A stretch of DNA of 64,000 bases from JADJPF01 sp964492845 (GTDB lineage Bacteria; Acidobacteriota; Blastocatellia; Chloracidobacteriales; JADJPF01): assembly GCA_964492845.1 (NCBI GenBank), contig CAZBMZ010000014.1:62001-126000 (forward strand), in the 5' to 3' direction. Below are positions 8,506 to 17,576 of this stretch, piece by piece. The notes below the pieces were generated by a model. That model worked only from the letters and a program-made list of their open reading frames with translations, was not told the origin of the DNA and ran no database searches. Numbering within the stretch: position 1 is the first letter of the stretch; every line of letters begins with the position of its first letter. The position numbers and the translations under genes are program-made.

Positions 8506-9522
8506 ATGAGTTTATTAGATTTAGTAACACCAGAAAAATTTAGCGGCTGTCTAGTTGGTCAATGTCTAGCCGACGCTCTTGGCTCTCCTGTTGAAGGCTA
8601 TCCGCCGGAAACCTGTCAAACCTATGTTGATGAAATACTTAAAAAACCTGAAAAAAACTTCTTTGGTCGTGGCAAATTTCCTTTTGGGCAATATACAGAT
8701 GATTCCCAGCTAGCACGGGAATTAATGCAAAGTTATGTTGATACAAATGGGCAGTTTAGCCCAGCAAATTACGCTAAAAGAATTGCTGCCATTTTTCAAG
8801 AACAACGAATTGTTGGACGAGGACGAGCAACCGAAGAAGCTGCAATGCGTTTGGCCGCTGGTGTCGACTGGCAAAAAGCTGGAACGCCTGCACCAGCGGC
8901 AGGAAATGGTAGTGCTATGCGTGCTGCACCTGTCGGGCTGTTATTTTTTGACAACCCAAAGGAAATGATCCAAGTTGCTCATAACCAAGGCATAATTACA
9001 CATCAAAATCCGCTATGCTCTGCTGGATCAGTTGCAATTGCTGGAGCTACTGCGCTGGTTTTACAATCAAAAACTATTGACAAGGAAGCTTTTTTAATAC
9101 AACTAAGTAGTTGGGTTGGTGAGGTAGAAAGCACTTTTGCTAGTGCAATAATGGAGCTAAAAAACTGGGTTTTACTTCCGCCAAACAAAGCAGTAACTTT
9201 TATTTCTCGTGCTGGACTTGATACAACTTATTCTGATAAGTGGCAAGGAATTTCACCTTTTGTTATGGGTAGCGTTCTATGGAGTTTGTATAGCTTTTTA
9301 AGAACACCTGAAGATTATTGGGAGACAGTTTGCACAAGTATTGCCGTTGGTGGAGATGTTGATACAACTGGCGCGATGGCTGGAGCAATTAGCGGAGCTT
9401 ATTTAGGTCTTTCACATATTCCGGTTTCTTTAACTGATAGGCTTAATGATCAAGGAACTTGGAAGCTAGCTCAACTAGTCGCTTTAGCTAATGAATGCTA
9501 TGCTTTGAAATTTCGCAGTTAA
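8506..9522 (+). CDS. ADP-ribosylglycohydrolase family protein
   Basis: The product has 338 residues. The family motifs are clear: GCLVGQCLADALGSPVEGY at the N-terminus, YTDDSQ near residue 66 (metal ligands), GNGSAMRAAPVGL near 134, and VGGDVDTTGAMAGAISGAYLG near the C-terminus with the DxDTT metal-binding Asp residues. These enzymes remove ADP-ribose from proteins or small molecules using two Mg ions, as DraG does for dinitrogen reductase. The target here is unknown and no nitrogenase or ADP-ribosyltransferase gene is nearby. It is preceded by the coiled-coil protein gene at 4 bp. Confidence 0.9.
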   Translation: MSLLDLVTPEKFSGCLVGQCLADALGSPVEGYPPETCQTYVDEILKKPEKNFFGRGKFPFGQYTDDSQLARELMQSYVDTNGQFSPANYAKRIAAIFQEQRIVGRGRATEEAAMRLAAGVDWQKAGTPAPAAGNGSAMRAAPVGLLFFDNPKEMIQVAHNQGIITHQNPLCSAGSVAIAGATALVLQSKTIDKEAFLIQLSSWVGEVESTFASAIMELKNWVLLPPNKAVTFISRAGLDTTYSDKWQGISPFVMGSVLWSLYSFLRTPEDYWETVCTSIAVGGDVDTTGAMAGAISGAYLGLSHIPVSLTDRLNDQGTWKLAQLVALANECYALKFRS

Positions 9523-9552
9523 ATAAAATAACGACTAAGGTTAAATAAGACA

Positions 9553-10821
9553 GTGTTTTTTCGATTTTTACAAAAACTACTAACTAAAAAATTCTTAATT
9601 CTCTGGCTATTTTTTATATTTTGGAGTTGTAAACAAGCAGATATTAAACCTGCTCAAAATAAAATAGCAGACTTAAAACCTACAGTTATATTAATTTCCT
9701 TAGATGGTTTTCGTGCTGACTTTCTTAATAAAAACACTGTTCCTACCCTTTACCAACTAGCTTCAGACGGCGTTAGAAGTGAAGCTTTAATTCCAGTATT
9801 TCCAACAAAAACATTTCCTAACCACTATACAATTGTTACAGGTCTGTACCCAGAAAATCATGGTGTAGTTGCAAATAGAATGTATGACCCAAAGTTAAAT
9901 AAATATTTTCCTGGTTCTGATAGAGAAGAAATTCAAAACGCTGTTTGGTGGGGTGGTGAACCTATTTGGATTACTGCGCAACTACAAGGACAAATTAGCG
10001 CGACTCTTTTTTGGCCCGGTTCAGAAACTACAAACGGTCGTAATGCTAACCATTGGCTACCTTATGATAAAAGCATGTCTTATCGTGATAGAGTTAATCA
10101 TCTTTTAACCTGGTTAGACCTTCCACTAGAAAAACGGCCTACCTTAATTACTTTGTATTTAGAAGAAATAGACATAATAGGTCATGACAATGGCCCTGAC
10201 TCACCAAAAATTAAAGAGGGGCTTTCTTTAATAGAAAATACTTTGCAAGACTTAATTTCAGGATTAAAAGCTAGAGAAATTTTTGAGCAGGTAAATCTAA
10301 TAGTTGTTTCTGATCATGGAATGGCTGCACTCTCAGAAGATAGAGCAATTTATCTAGATGATTATCTAGACTTATCAAAAATTAAAGTTGTTCAAGAGTC
10401 GCCGCTTGCCTGGGTTTGGCCTACAGAAAACGAGCTTAAAGAAGTCCATCAAAAATTACTAAAAGCCCACCCAAACCTAAAAGTTTATCTTAAAGAAGAA
10501 CTTCCAGAAAAATATCATTATCGCAACAATGACAGAATCCCTCCTATTATTGCAATTGCTGACGAAGGTTACTTTATAACAACCCATGGGATTATGAAAT
10601 CCTTGGGCCGTACTTTTGCTAGTGGTGGGACACATGGCTATGATCCTGATTTAGCTTCAATGCAAGGAATTTTTATTGCTCACGGGCCTGCTTTTAAGAA
10701 AAATTTAATTGTTCCTCCTTTTAGAAATATCAATGTTTATAATGTTATCAGCAACGTTTTAAGCTTAAAACCTGCTCCAAATGATGGTTGTACAGATTGT
10801 TTTCAACATCTGTTAAAGTAA
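9553..10821 (+). CDS. Nucleotide pyrophosphatase/phosphodiesterase lipoprotein (ENPP type)
   Basis: The product has 422 residues from a GTG start. The N-terminal hydrophobic stretch ends in FWSC, a lipobox, so it is probably a lipoprotein facing the periplasm. The alkaline-phosphatase-superfamily features are ISLDGFRADF (metal Asp), the nucleophile Thr in PTKTFPNHYT with LYPENHG following, EIDIIGHDNGP, VVSDHGM and GTHGYDP. These are the six metal ligands of nucleotide pyrophosphatase/phosphodiesterases, which cleave phosphodiester or pyrophosphate bonds of nucleotides or lipids. It lies 30 bp after the ADP-ribosylglycohydrolase gene; a joint role in ADP-ribose or NAD breakdown is possible but is inference. 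Confidence 0.88.
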   Translation: MFFRFLQKLLTKKFLILWLFFIFWSCKQADIKPAQNKIADLKPTVILISLDGFRADFLNKNTVPTLYQLASDGVRSEALIPVFPTKTFPNHYTIVTGLYPENHGVVANRMYDPKLNKYFPGSDREEIQNAVWWGGEPIWITAQLQGQISATLFWPGSETTNGRNANHWLPYDKSMSYRDRVNHLLTWLDLPLEKRPTLITLYLEEIDIIGHDNGPDSPKIKEGLSLIENTLQDLISGLKAREIFEQVNLIVVSDHGMAALSEDRAIYLDDYLDLSKIKVVQESPLAWVWPTENELKEVHQKLLKAHPNLKVYLKEELPEKYHYRNNDRIPPIIAIADEGYFITTHGIMKSLGRTFASGGTHGYDPDLASMQGIFIAHGPAFKKNLIVPPFRNINVYNVISNVLSLKPAPNDGCTDCFQHLLK

Positions 10822-10848
10822 AAATATTTAGTTAAAATTATTTGATTG

Positions 10849-11265
10849 ATGTTAATTAATCAATTCATCACAAGAAATCGTGTTGTTTATTTGCTTTTGA
10901 CACTACTAGTAATTATCCTTGGGTTAGCTTCCCGTAAATTTGCAAGTTTTCTCCCTTCATTTGTCAATCTTTACTTAGGTGATAGTCTTTGGGCATTAAT
11001 GATTTTTTGTTTTGTGGGCATAATTTTTCCAAAAGCAAAAGCTTGGCAAGTTGCGCTTATTGCTCTAATTTTCTGCTATTTTATTGAAATCACACAGCTT
11101 TATCATTCTCCTTGGATTGACGAGCTAAGACGAAACCGACTAGCAGCTTTAATTTTAGGACGTGGTTTTTTATGGAGCGATTTAGTTTGCTACACTGTAG
11201 GAGTAGCTTTTGGATTAGCTAGCGAAATTGCTTACTTAAAATTTTTGGACAAAAAGAAAAACTAA
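10849..11265 (+). CDS. DUF2809 membrane protein
   Basis: The frame opens with a TTG at 10846, but the adjoining ATG at 10849 is preferred (138 residues). Four hydrophobic helices are visible. The C-terminal region GFLWSDLVCYTVGVAFG and the mid-region IEITQLY match the conserved pattern of DUF2809, a small integral membrane family of unknown function. It lies 27 bp downstream of the pyrophosphatase gene on the same strand. Confidence 0.8.
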   Translation: MLINQFITRNRVVYLLLTLLVIILGLASRKFASFLPSFVNLYLGDSLWALMIFCFVGIIFPKAKAWQVALIALIFCYFIEITQLYHSPWIDELRRNRLAALILGRGFLWSDLVCYTVGVAFGLASEIAYLKFLDKKKN

Positions 11266-11353
11266 AAATTAATTTCCTTTTTTGCAATGTTGCACAAAAA
11301 CAAAGTAAGAAATATAATCAAAACACAAACCTAACAGGCAAGAAGAAAAACCT

Positions 11354-12220
11354 ATGAGCAAAATAAGAATAGAAAATAACGTGTTGGATAAAAAAAGTTT
11401 GCCAACAATGTATGATTTACCTAGCGAAGAAGTAGGAGAAAGCGGATTGCCAGACATATTTCATATTTTTCAATCACAGCTTCTTAGAGAAACATTTCAA
11501 CCCCCTAACTATTCATCAAATCAGGTATTTGTAGCAACAGACCTTAATCTTTATTTTGATGTAAATCACCCAAACTGGTATAAACGCCCTGATTGGTTTG
11601 CTAGCGTTGGTGTTCCTAACCTTTATGAAGATAAAGATTTAAGATTAAGCTATGTCGTTTGGCAAGAACAAGTTACACCACTTGTTATAATTGAACTACT
11701 TTCCCCTAGCACTGAAAACGAGGATTTAGGCAAAACTACTAGAGCTAAAAAAAGTAGCAGAAAAGGTAAAGAAGAAGAAGAAATCCCGCCAAAATGGGAA
11801 GTTTACGAATCTATCTTAAAAGTACCCTATTATTTTACTTATGATCACCTAACAAAAAAAATACTAGCATTTCAGCTAAGTAGAGATGGGTATATTTCTT
11901 TTTTACCTAATAGTCAAGGTTTTTACTATTTGCCTGATGTTGAGCTTTATTTAGGCTTGTGGACTGGCTACTACGAAAAGGCTACTACAATTTGGCTTCG
12001 TTGGTATGATCGTCATTTTAATCTTATTCCTACTCCTTTAGAGCGATCTCAAGCTGAGAAGGAACGTGTTCAAGCTGAGAAAGAACAGGAACGCATCGAA
12101 AAAGAACGGGAACGCGCCGAGAAAGAAGTTTTAGCTGAAAAGCTTGTTAGTGCTAATAAAGAAAAAGAAGTTTTGTTGGCAAAGTTAAAAGCTTTAGGCA
12201 TTGATCCTAGCAGTTTATGA
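11354..12220 (+). CDS. Uma2 family (DUF820) protein with coiled-coil tail
   Basis: The product has 288 residues. The N-terminal about 200 residues follow the Uma2/DUF820 restriction-endonuclease-like fold: FVATDLNLYFD, RPDWF, VVWQEQVTPLVIIELLSPSTENEDLG and WEVYESILKVPYYFTYD, with the D...ExL core. Residues 225-280 are a charged Lys/Glu/Arg coiled coil. Such genes are very abundant in cyanobacteria and some Acidobacteriota, and nuclease activity is predicted from the fold rather than shown. Its last 6 bp overlap the end of convergent miaA. Confidence 0.85.
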   Translation: MSKIRIENNVLDKKSLPTMYDLPSEEVGESGLPDIFHIFQSQLLRETFQPPNYSSNQVFVATDLNLYFDVNHPNWYKRPDWFASVGVPNLYEDKDLRLSYVVWQEQVTPLVIIELLSPSTENEDLGKTTRAKKSSRKGKEEEEIPPKWEVYESILKVPYYFTYDHLTKKILAFQLSRDGYISFLPNSQGFYYLPDVELYLGLWTGYYEKATTIWLRWYDRHFNLIPTPLERSQAEKERVQAEKEQERIEKERERAEKEVLAEKLVSANKEKEVLLAKLKALGIDPSSL

Positions 12221-13177
12221 GTGTGGGTTTATTCCTATTACTTTTAATACTTCTGAGACTAATTTTTCATCATTTCCAAAAGCATTTAGCCAGTTTACTC
12301 CTGCGGTGTGTCGCCACCAAGTAAGCTGGCGTTTAGCATAATGGCGAGTGTCAAGTTTTGTTTGTTCAATGCAGCTTTCTAAGCTACGCTGGCCTTGAAG
12401 ATATTCAATTACTCGACGATAGCCATGTCCGCCAAAAGCTTTGGCATTTGGTGGAACACCTTGTTTTAGTAGATTTTCTACTTCAGCAATTAATCCATCG
12501 CTAAACATTTTATCTACACGAGTGTTGATTTTGTTATAAAGCTCTTCCCTAGGAGGGTTTAGGGCAAAAATACAGATGCGTTTAACAAAGGGCAAAGCTT
12601 CAGGCATTTTTTGTTGCCATTCAGTTATGGAACGTTTGGTTTGAAAATAAACTTCTAAGGCTCGAATACTTCTTGACCAATCTTTGACGGCTATTTTAGC
12701 GGCTGCAACTTTGTCAAATCTCATTAACATTTTATATATGTGTTCTGCGCCTTTTTTGGTCAAAATAGCCTTTAGTCGCTCTCTAAGTTTTAGGTCTGTG
12801 GTTAACTGCTCATCAAATAATGAGCCTTGCAATGCTCGCAGGTAAAAACCCGTCCCACCAACTAACAAAGCATAATTATTGCGTGCTTCAATTTCTGCAA
12901 TTGTTGTTGTAGCAGTACGCGCATATTTTCCAGCAGTAAAATTTTCTGTTGGTGCAACAATATCTATTAAATGATGAGGAATGCCTTGCATTTCTTCTTT
13001 AGTAACTTTAGCTGTAGCAACATATAAACCTTGATAAACTTGTACAGAATCAAGATTTATAATTTCCCCACCTAAATGTTTTGCTAGAGCAATGCCTAAA
13101 GCACTTTTGCCAGAGGCCGTTGGCCCAACTATGGTAATAATTGGGGTTCCTGCTTCTTTTGGTGTTAATTGATTCAT
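12215..13177 (-). CDS. miaA: tRNA dimethylallyltransferase
   Basis: The product has 320 residues. It transfers a dimethylallyl group to A37 of tRNAs reading UNN codons. The P-loop GPTASGKSALG is at about 18-28, followed by INLDSVQVYQGL, then PHHLID, ALLVGGTGFYLRAL and the C-terminal RQLTWWR. Length and motif order fit MiaA. It lies 9 bp after glmM on the same strand, so both are probably in one transcript with the cdaA-cdaR genes upstream. Its 3' end overlaps the convergent Uma2 gene by 6 bp. Confidence 0.94.
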   Translation of the reverse strand: MNQLTPKEAGTPIITIVGPTASGKSALGIALAKHLGGEIINLDSVQVYQGLYVATAKVTKEEMQGIPHHLIDIVAPTENFTAGKYARTATTTIAEIEARNNYALLVGGTGFYLRALQGSLFDEQLTTDLKLRERLKAILTKKGAEHIYKMLMRFDKVAAAKIAVKDWSRSIRALEVYFQTKRSITEWQQKMPEALPFVKRICIFALNPPREELYNKINTRVDKMFSDGLIAEVENLLKQGVPPNAKAFGGHGYRRVIEYLQGQRSLESCIEQTKLDTRHYAKRQLTWWRHTAGVNWLNAFGNDEKLVSEVLKVIGINPHS

Positions 13178-13186
13178 AAGAATAGA

Positions 13187-14530
13187 CTAAATATTTTCCT
13201 GAATAATTTTAGCTAAGTTTTCTGCTTGAGTAGTAATTTCTGACAAATTTTTACCTTCAATCATCACTCTAGCTAAATTTTCTGTTCCAGAATAGCGAAG
13301 TAGTAACCGACCTTGACCAGCTAACTCACTTTCTACTTTTTTAGCAGCCTCAACAATTGCAGGAACAGAGGAAAATGCAGGCTTACTTTTAACTTTTACA
13401 TTAATTAGTATTTGTGGAAATGTAATAAAATCTCTGCTTAACTCGCTTAGGTGTTTTCCTTGATTGCTAGCTAGCACGTGTAAAACTTGTAAGGCTGTAA
13501 CAATACCGTCTCCAGCAAGACCAATTCGAGGGAAAATAATATGCCCTGATTGCTCACCACCAACTATAGAATCTGTTGCTAGCAGTTCTTCCAGTACGTA
13601 TTTATCCCCTACAGGAGTACGCTTTAGATCCACGCCTAAGTTTTTTAGTGCTACTTCTAAGCCTAAGTTACTCATCACAGTAGCAACAATTAATTTGGGA
13701 TTTAAGTTTTGATGTGTTAGAAAATGTCTAGCTAAAATATAGAGGATTCGATCCCCGTCTACTATTTCGCCGGTTTCATCAACAAGCAAAGTCCGGTCTG
13801 CATCGCCATCAAAAGCAATTCCTAGCGAGCAGTTTTCTTTTTTTACTAATGTTTTTAAGTTATTTAAGTGAAGAGATCCGCAATTTTCATTAATATTTTG
13901 TCCGTCAGCTTGACAGCCTATTAAAACAAGCTCTGCGCCAAGATCTTGAAATAGTTTTGTAGCAAAGTTTATAGCAGCACCATTAGCACAATCTAGCGCG
14001 ATTTTTAGACCTGAAAGCTTTAAGTCTTGTGCAATTTCTTTTTTAAGAAAGTCTAAATAATGCCTGGGCAGTTCACTTAAGAAATTAATAGGATTTTGTG
14101 AGTTATCACCCAAACCTAGCTGACTTTCAAGTAGTTTTGATTCAATAAACTCTTCGTCATGCTCGTCAAATTTACGGCCTGAAGGAGAGAAAATCTTTAT
14201 TCCATTATCTTCATAAGGGTTATGTGATGCAGAAATCACAATCCCAACATCATAGCCAAAATTTTTAGTTAAATAAGCAACTCCTGGAGTTGTTATAACG
14301 CCTGCTGAAACGACTTCAGCACCTACAGACATTAACCCATTGCCCAAAGCCGCTTCAATCCAACTACCAGAGGCGCGAGTATCTCGCCCGATTAGAGCTT
14401 TAGCTTTACGATTAAGGCGATTTTCTAAAAGTTCGCCTAAAGCTTGACCAATGGTAAAAAGTGCTGTGTCTGTAAGAGGAAATTCCCCTGCTTTAGTTCT
14501 AATTCCATCTGTGCCGAAAAATTTTGGCAT
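13187..14530 (-). CDS. glmM: Phosphoglucosamine mutase
   Basis: The product has 447 residues. It converts glucosamine-6-phosphate to glucosamine-1-phosphate for UDP-GlcNAc and peptidoglycan synthesis. FGTDGIRTKAGEFP starts the protein, the phosphoserine loop is ISASHNPYEDNGIKIF near residue 100, the metal-binding loop is AFDGDADRTL near 240, the sugar-binding loop is GGEQSGHII and the phosphate-binding loop is RYSGTENLARVM. Gene order cdaA-cdaR-glmM is widely conserved, and in Firmicutes CdaA/CdaR/GlmM form a complex that controls c-di-AMP synthesis. Here a repeat cluster of about 250 bp separates glmM from cdaR. Confidence 0.95.
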   Translation of the reverse strand: MPKFFGTDGIRTKAGEFPLTDTALFTIGQALGELLENRLNRKAKALIGRDTRASGSWIEAALGNGLMSVGAEVVSAGVITTPGVAYLTKNFGYDVGIVISASHNPYEDNGIKIFSPSGRKFDEHDEEFIESKLLESQLGLGDNSQNPINFLSELPRHYLDFLKKEIAQDLKLSGLKIALDCANGAAINFATKLFQDLGAELVLIGCQADGQNINENCGSLHLNNLKTLVKKENCSLGIAFDGDADRTLLVDETGEIVDGDRILYILARHFLTHQNLNPKLIVATVMSNLGLEVALKNLGVDLKRTPVGDKYVLEELLATDSIVGGEQSGHIIFPRIGLAGDGIVTALQVLHVLASNQGKHLSELSRDFITFPQILINVKVKSKPAFSSVPAIVEAAKKVESELAGQGRLLLRYSGTENLARVMIEGKNLSEITTQAENLAKIIQENI

Positions 14531-14559
14531 TTTTAACTGCTCCTAAAGATTATAAATTT

Positions 14560-14778
14560 AGCCCAGCCTTAAAAGACTGGGCTATTATTGATAGCCCTTA
14601 ACAGGGCTAAAAAATTGTATTGTTGTATTTCAATAGCTTTCAAAGCAACTTGCATAACTATTTAATCATAGGCCACCCATAAATGGGCAGCCTATTGTCA
14701 GATGCCCCTCTGGGGCATTATAGGTTCTTCTTTATTTTTCAACAATTTACAAAGCAAATTCCATGTATTATTCAATTA
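14560..14778 (-). repeat. Compound palindromic repeat, family A (double copy)
   Basis: This stretch holds several small palindromes in series: a GCCCAGCC...GACTGGGC arm, AGCCCTTAACAGGGCT, CCACCCATAAATGGGCAG and GCCCCTCTGGGGC. The linkers resemble CTGACAATAG on the minus strand. On the minus strand two modules also carry an ATG-GAA/CAA-...-GCTTTG mini-frame. The same modules appear near 17.6, 23.4, 34.5 and 44.9 kb. Confidence 0.78.
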
Positions 14779-14788
14779 AGATAAATTA

Positions 14789-15775
14789 CTAGCGATGTTT
14801 TTTAACTGATATTTGTTCTGGGTCAATCTTTATAATTGTGACAGCGTTATTTGCTGTAGGGGGAAGATTAATCCTTGGTGTTGCAACCGAAGTGTCTGGT
14901 AAATCTTTAATTTCTATTATTGCAGAAACATTGGCGGGTGAAAGACTTTCTACTATAGATTTTCGACCTTCTAAATCAACGCTTACGGTTAAAGGACTAA
15001 CACTAACTTTTTCTTCGCTAGGATAAATATGTACTGGAATATTAGTTAATCTTCTTTCAATGCGAATTTGCCCAATATCTACTCTAACTTCAATATCAGG
15101 TGAACCAACAAGATTGACTTTAGTATCTCTTATATCTAGGTTGGGACGTTCAATAAAACTAATGCGATGTTCAGATAAAGAAATTGTTTCTGTTGTTATT
15201 TCATCAATGTTATTGACGCGGCTTTCTGGCCCTTTGATAGTTACAGTACTTGGATTAACTGAAACGGACGTAGATTCATAATCTTCAGGAACTTTACCTG
15301 TAAAACGTGCTACTACTTTAACTTTTTTCTCAACAATATGTTCAATTGTTAGCCTTGTCCTTTGAGGTTCAATACTGATTACATCTATTGTTTGAGGAGA
15401 AACTATATCTGTATTTGCAAGTTGAATTACTCTTTCACCAGGTTTGATACTTGCAAGCGAAACCCTAACAGTTAAAAGATCTGCTCTCAAATTTTCTATT
15501 ACTTCCTTTGTTCCTTTTATACGAATATTAGCAGTTTTAATAGAGTAATCATCTGCAATAATTAATCCTGGAGTTAAGTCTATATACTCAATAGGTACAG
15601 CTAGCAAAGTAGTAGAAATAGTTTCTTGTTTAGAGACTGCGCCCCATAAAACAACAGCTATTAATAGAGATATGATGGTTAAGATTTTATCTTCATAAAA
15701 ATATTGTCTTAAAAGATTTCCAATCACACCAATAATAGAGCTAACTAGTTCTGATAGTTGCTGCCATAGCTGCAC
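14789..15775 (-). CDS. cdaR: YbbR-domain protein, CdaR-like regulator of diadenylate cyclase
   Basis: The product has 328 residues. There is one N-terminal transmembrane helix (about 33-48), then several YbbR-type beta domains of about 80 residues: LLAVPIEY...ADDYSIKTANIRIKG, VVARFTGKVPEDYE...VTIKGPESRV, and VPVHIY-like and later copies. YbbR/CdaR proteins are anchored in the cytoplasmic membrane with extracytoplasmic YbbR repeats and modulate CdaA. The start is 15 bp downstream of the cdaA stop, so the genes are co-transcribed. Assignment rests on this context as well as on the repeats. Confidence 0.88.
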   Translation of the reverse strand: MQLWQQLSELVSSIIGVIGNLLRQYFYEDKILTIISLLIAVVLWGAVSKQETISTTLLAVPIEYIDLTPGLIIADDYSIKTANIRIKGTKEVIENLRADLLTVRVSLASIKPGERVIQLANTDIVSPQTIDVISIEPQRTRLTIEHIVEKKVKVVARFTGKVPEDYESTSVSVNPSTVTIKGPESRVNNIDEITTETISLSEHRISFIERPNLDIRDTKVNLVGSPDIEVRVDIGQIRIERRLTNIPVHIYPSEEKVSVSPLTVSVDLEGRKSIVESLSPANVSAIIEIKDLPDTSVATPRINLPPTANNAVTIIKIDPEQISVKKHR

Positions 15776-15790
15776 TTTTTATACCTCCTA

Positions 15791-16723
15791 TTAATCTTTG
15801 CTAGCAAAAGGACGTGCATTAAAAACAGGTTGTTTAGCAGGGTTAGTTGATAAGCTTTTATCTAAAGGATTAGTGCTTGTATCAGGAGAAAAGGAAGGAT
15901 CTAAATTATTAGCACGTCCGCTAGATTTTTGTGGCTCTAAAGCTCGAATTAGCATAGCTCGTAGTTTAGCACTATCTAAATTACGAATAATTTGTCCACG
16001 TTCAACAAAAGAAATTACACCTGTTTCTTCTGATACAACAATAGCAATAGAATCATTTTCCTCTGTAATACCAATAGCAGCACGGTGCCTTGTACCTAAC
16101 TCTTTAGCTAGTCGAGGGTTAAGAGTTAGAGGTAAAAAACAACTAGCAGCAGCAAGTCTATTATTACGAATTATTACGGCACCGTCATGAAGTGGAGTAT
16201 TAGGATTAAAGATTGTTACCAATAAATCATAGCTTGTAACAGAATCTAGCTTAACACCTCGATTTATATGGTCTTGTAGTCCGACATTACGTTCAACAAT
16301 GACTAAAGCACCTATTTTTTCAGAAGCTAAAGAAGTAGCAGCCAAAATAATCTCATCATAAAACTCTTTATTGCTTTTGCTATCACGGTTAGCACGAAAA
16401 CCTAGAGAAGGAAGACGGAAATTTTTGCCAAAGTGGGCTAGTGCTGTACGTATTTCTGCTTGAAATACTACGATAATTGCAATACCTAAATATAAGACAG
16501 CATTTCTAACAACTACTTGCACCGTTTGTAATTGAAAATAGCCTGAAACTACATAAAGAAAAGTAAAAAACAAAATTCCATATAGAATTTGTACTGCACG
16601 AGTCCCACGAAGCAATTTTAGGATTTCAAATACCAGCACAAACACTATAAGAATGTCCAACAAATCCAGCCATTTAAACTGCGTTAGAAAGTTGGGCAAA
16701 CTAATAGGAAAGATAAAAGTCAT
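15791..16723 (-). CDS. cdaA: Diadenylate cyclase CdaA
   Basis: The open frame reaches 16771, but ATG 16723 has an AGAGG Shine-Dalgarno sequence and gives the usual CdaA N-terminus (310 residues). Two to three membrane helices occupy residues 15-80. The DAC catalytic domain follows, with NTPLHDGAVII (DGA motif) and GTRHRAAIGI (RHR motif), which are both needed for making c-di-AMP from ATP. The C-terminal about 40 residues are a low-complexity Ser/Asn/Pro tail. The gene heads the cdaA-cdaR-glmM-miaA run and so links c-di-AMP signalling to cell-wall precursor synthesis. Confidence 0.93.
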   Translation of the reverse strand: MTFIFPISLPNFLTQFKWLDLLDILIVFVLVFEILKLLRGTRAVQILYGILFFTFLYVVSGYFQLQTVQVVVRNAVLYLGIAIIVVFQAEIRTALAHFGKNFRLPSLGFRANRDSKSNKEFYDEIILAATSLASEKIGALVIVERNVGLQDHINRGVKLDSVTSYDLLVTIFNPNTPLHDGAVIIRNNRLAAASCFLPLTLNPRLAKELGTRHRAAIGITEENDSIAIVVSEETGVISFVERGQIIRNLDSAKLRAMLIRALEPQKSSGRANNLDPSFSPDTSTNPLDKSLSTNPAKQPVFNARPFASKD

Positions 16724-17066
16724 TTTATTACCTCTAGAATGTTTGCTGATAATTTTGTTTGTTAGGGACAAACCAAAAACGCTTCTCTAAATAAATAGTT
16801 TCACAATGTAACTAAATAAGATGGAGTTACAAATAAAACCAAACAAAGCCATTAAGAGTTCATCTTAAAAACTTTAGCACTCTTTTAAGTAGTTGGCTGA
16901 CCAAATGTTAGCGGCAGTAGGATGCAAGATCGTTTTTTTAGGTTGGTCTGCCTGGTTTTGGGGCAAACAATTGGTTACTAATAAATTATAGTTTTTTTTA
17001 AGTGTATTATTGCTGACTCATTGCAGAAAATTCAAGCTTTAATTGGCAAGATTTAAGATAAAAATT
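16724..17066. other. Upstream region of cdaA, nothing certain
   Basis: This stretch of about 340 bp lies between the TPR gene end and the cdaA start. It should contain the cdaA promoter on the minus strand. I see some G-rich sequence around 16900-16970 but no hairpin-plus-T-run, repeat or riboswitch that I can defend. Confidence 0.4.
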
Positions 17067-17552
17067 TTATTTTCCTTCCTCTAAATTTACAAGTAGTTCT
17101 TTTAGAGCTTTTGCACGATTAGCAAAAGGATTTTCCCCTGTTTCATCAAGTAAAATTGCTTGGTCTAAATATTTTTTAGCTTCCTCTAAATTACCATTTT
17201 CAAAATAAAGCTCTGCCAAATTAGTAGTAGCAGCAATGTCTTGTGGATTAAGTTGGAGAGTATATAAAAATTCACCTGCGGCTAAATCTTTTTCTTCCAT
17301 TCTCATATAAAGTGCAGCTAAACAGCTATGAACAAAGGTGTTTTCTGGGTCAATTACAGATAATCCAACAAGCAAATCTTTTGCATCTGCCATATTTCCT
17401 TGCTCGGCTAATTGGCAAGCTAAAGCACTACAAGCATAAATTTGTTCATCACTCATTGACATTGCAGCCTTAGCAGTTGAATGAAGTTGTAAGGGACGAG
17501 GAAGGGAACGTCTCAAGGTGTTTAACATTTGCGTTAACTCTTTATTTGCCAT
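17067..17552 (-). CDS. TPR protein resembling SycD/LcrH-type chaperones
   Basis: The frame is open to 17597, but the ATG at 17552 with an upstream AAGGA is preferred (161 residues). From about residue 35 it is built of TPR helical pairs: ACQLAEQGNMADAKDLLVGLSVIDPEN, AALYMRMEEKDLAAGEFLYTLQLNPQD and AELYFENGNLEEAKKYLDQAILLDE. Three repeats in a protein of about 160 residues resemble the class II chaperones of type III secretion, though ordinary TPR adaptors look the same. It lies downstream of a serine-hydrolase-like gene and a small helical gene, all on the minus strand. No secretion apparatus is seen in this window. Confidence 0.7.
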   Translation of the reverse strand: MANKELTQMLNTLRRSLPRPLQLHSTAKAAMSMSDEQIYACSALACQLAEQGNMADAKDLLVGLSVIDPENTFVHSCLAALYMRMEEKDLAAGEFLYTLQLNPQDIAATTNLAELYFENGNLEEAKKYLDQAILLDETGENPFANRAKALKELLVNLEEGK

Positions 17553-17576
17553 TCGTTTAGTATCCTTAAAACACAA

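Noticed and set aside
16880..16990. Possible riboswitch upstream of cdaA
   Set aside because: G-rich segments are present, but I could not build a defensible fold or match it to any known riboswitch class.
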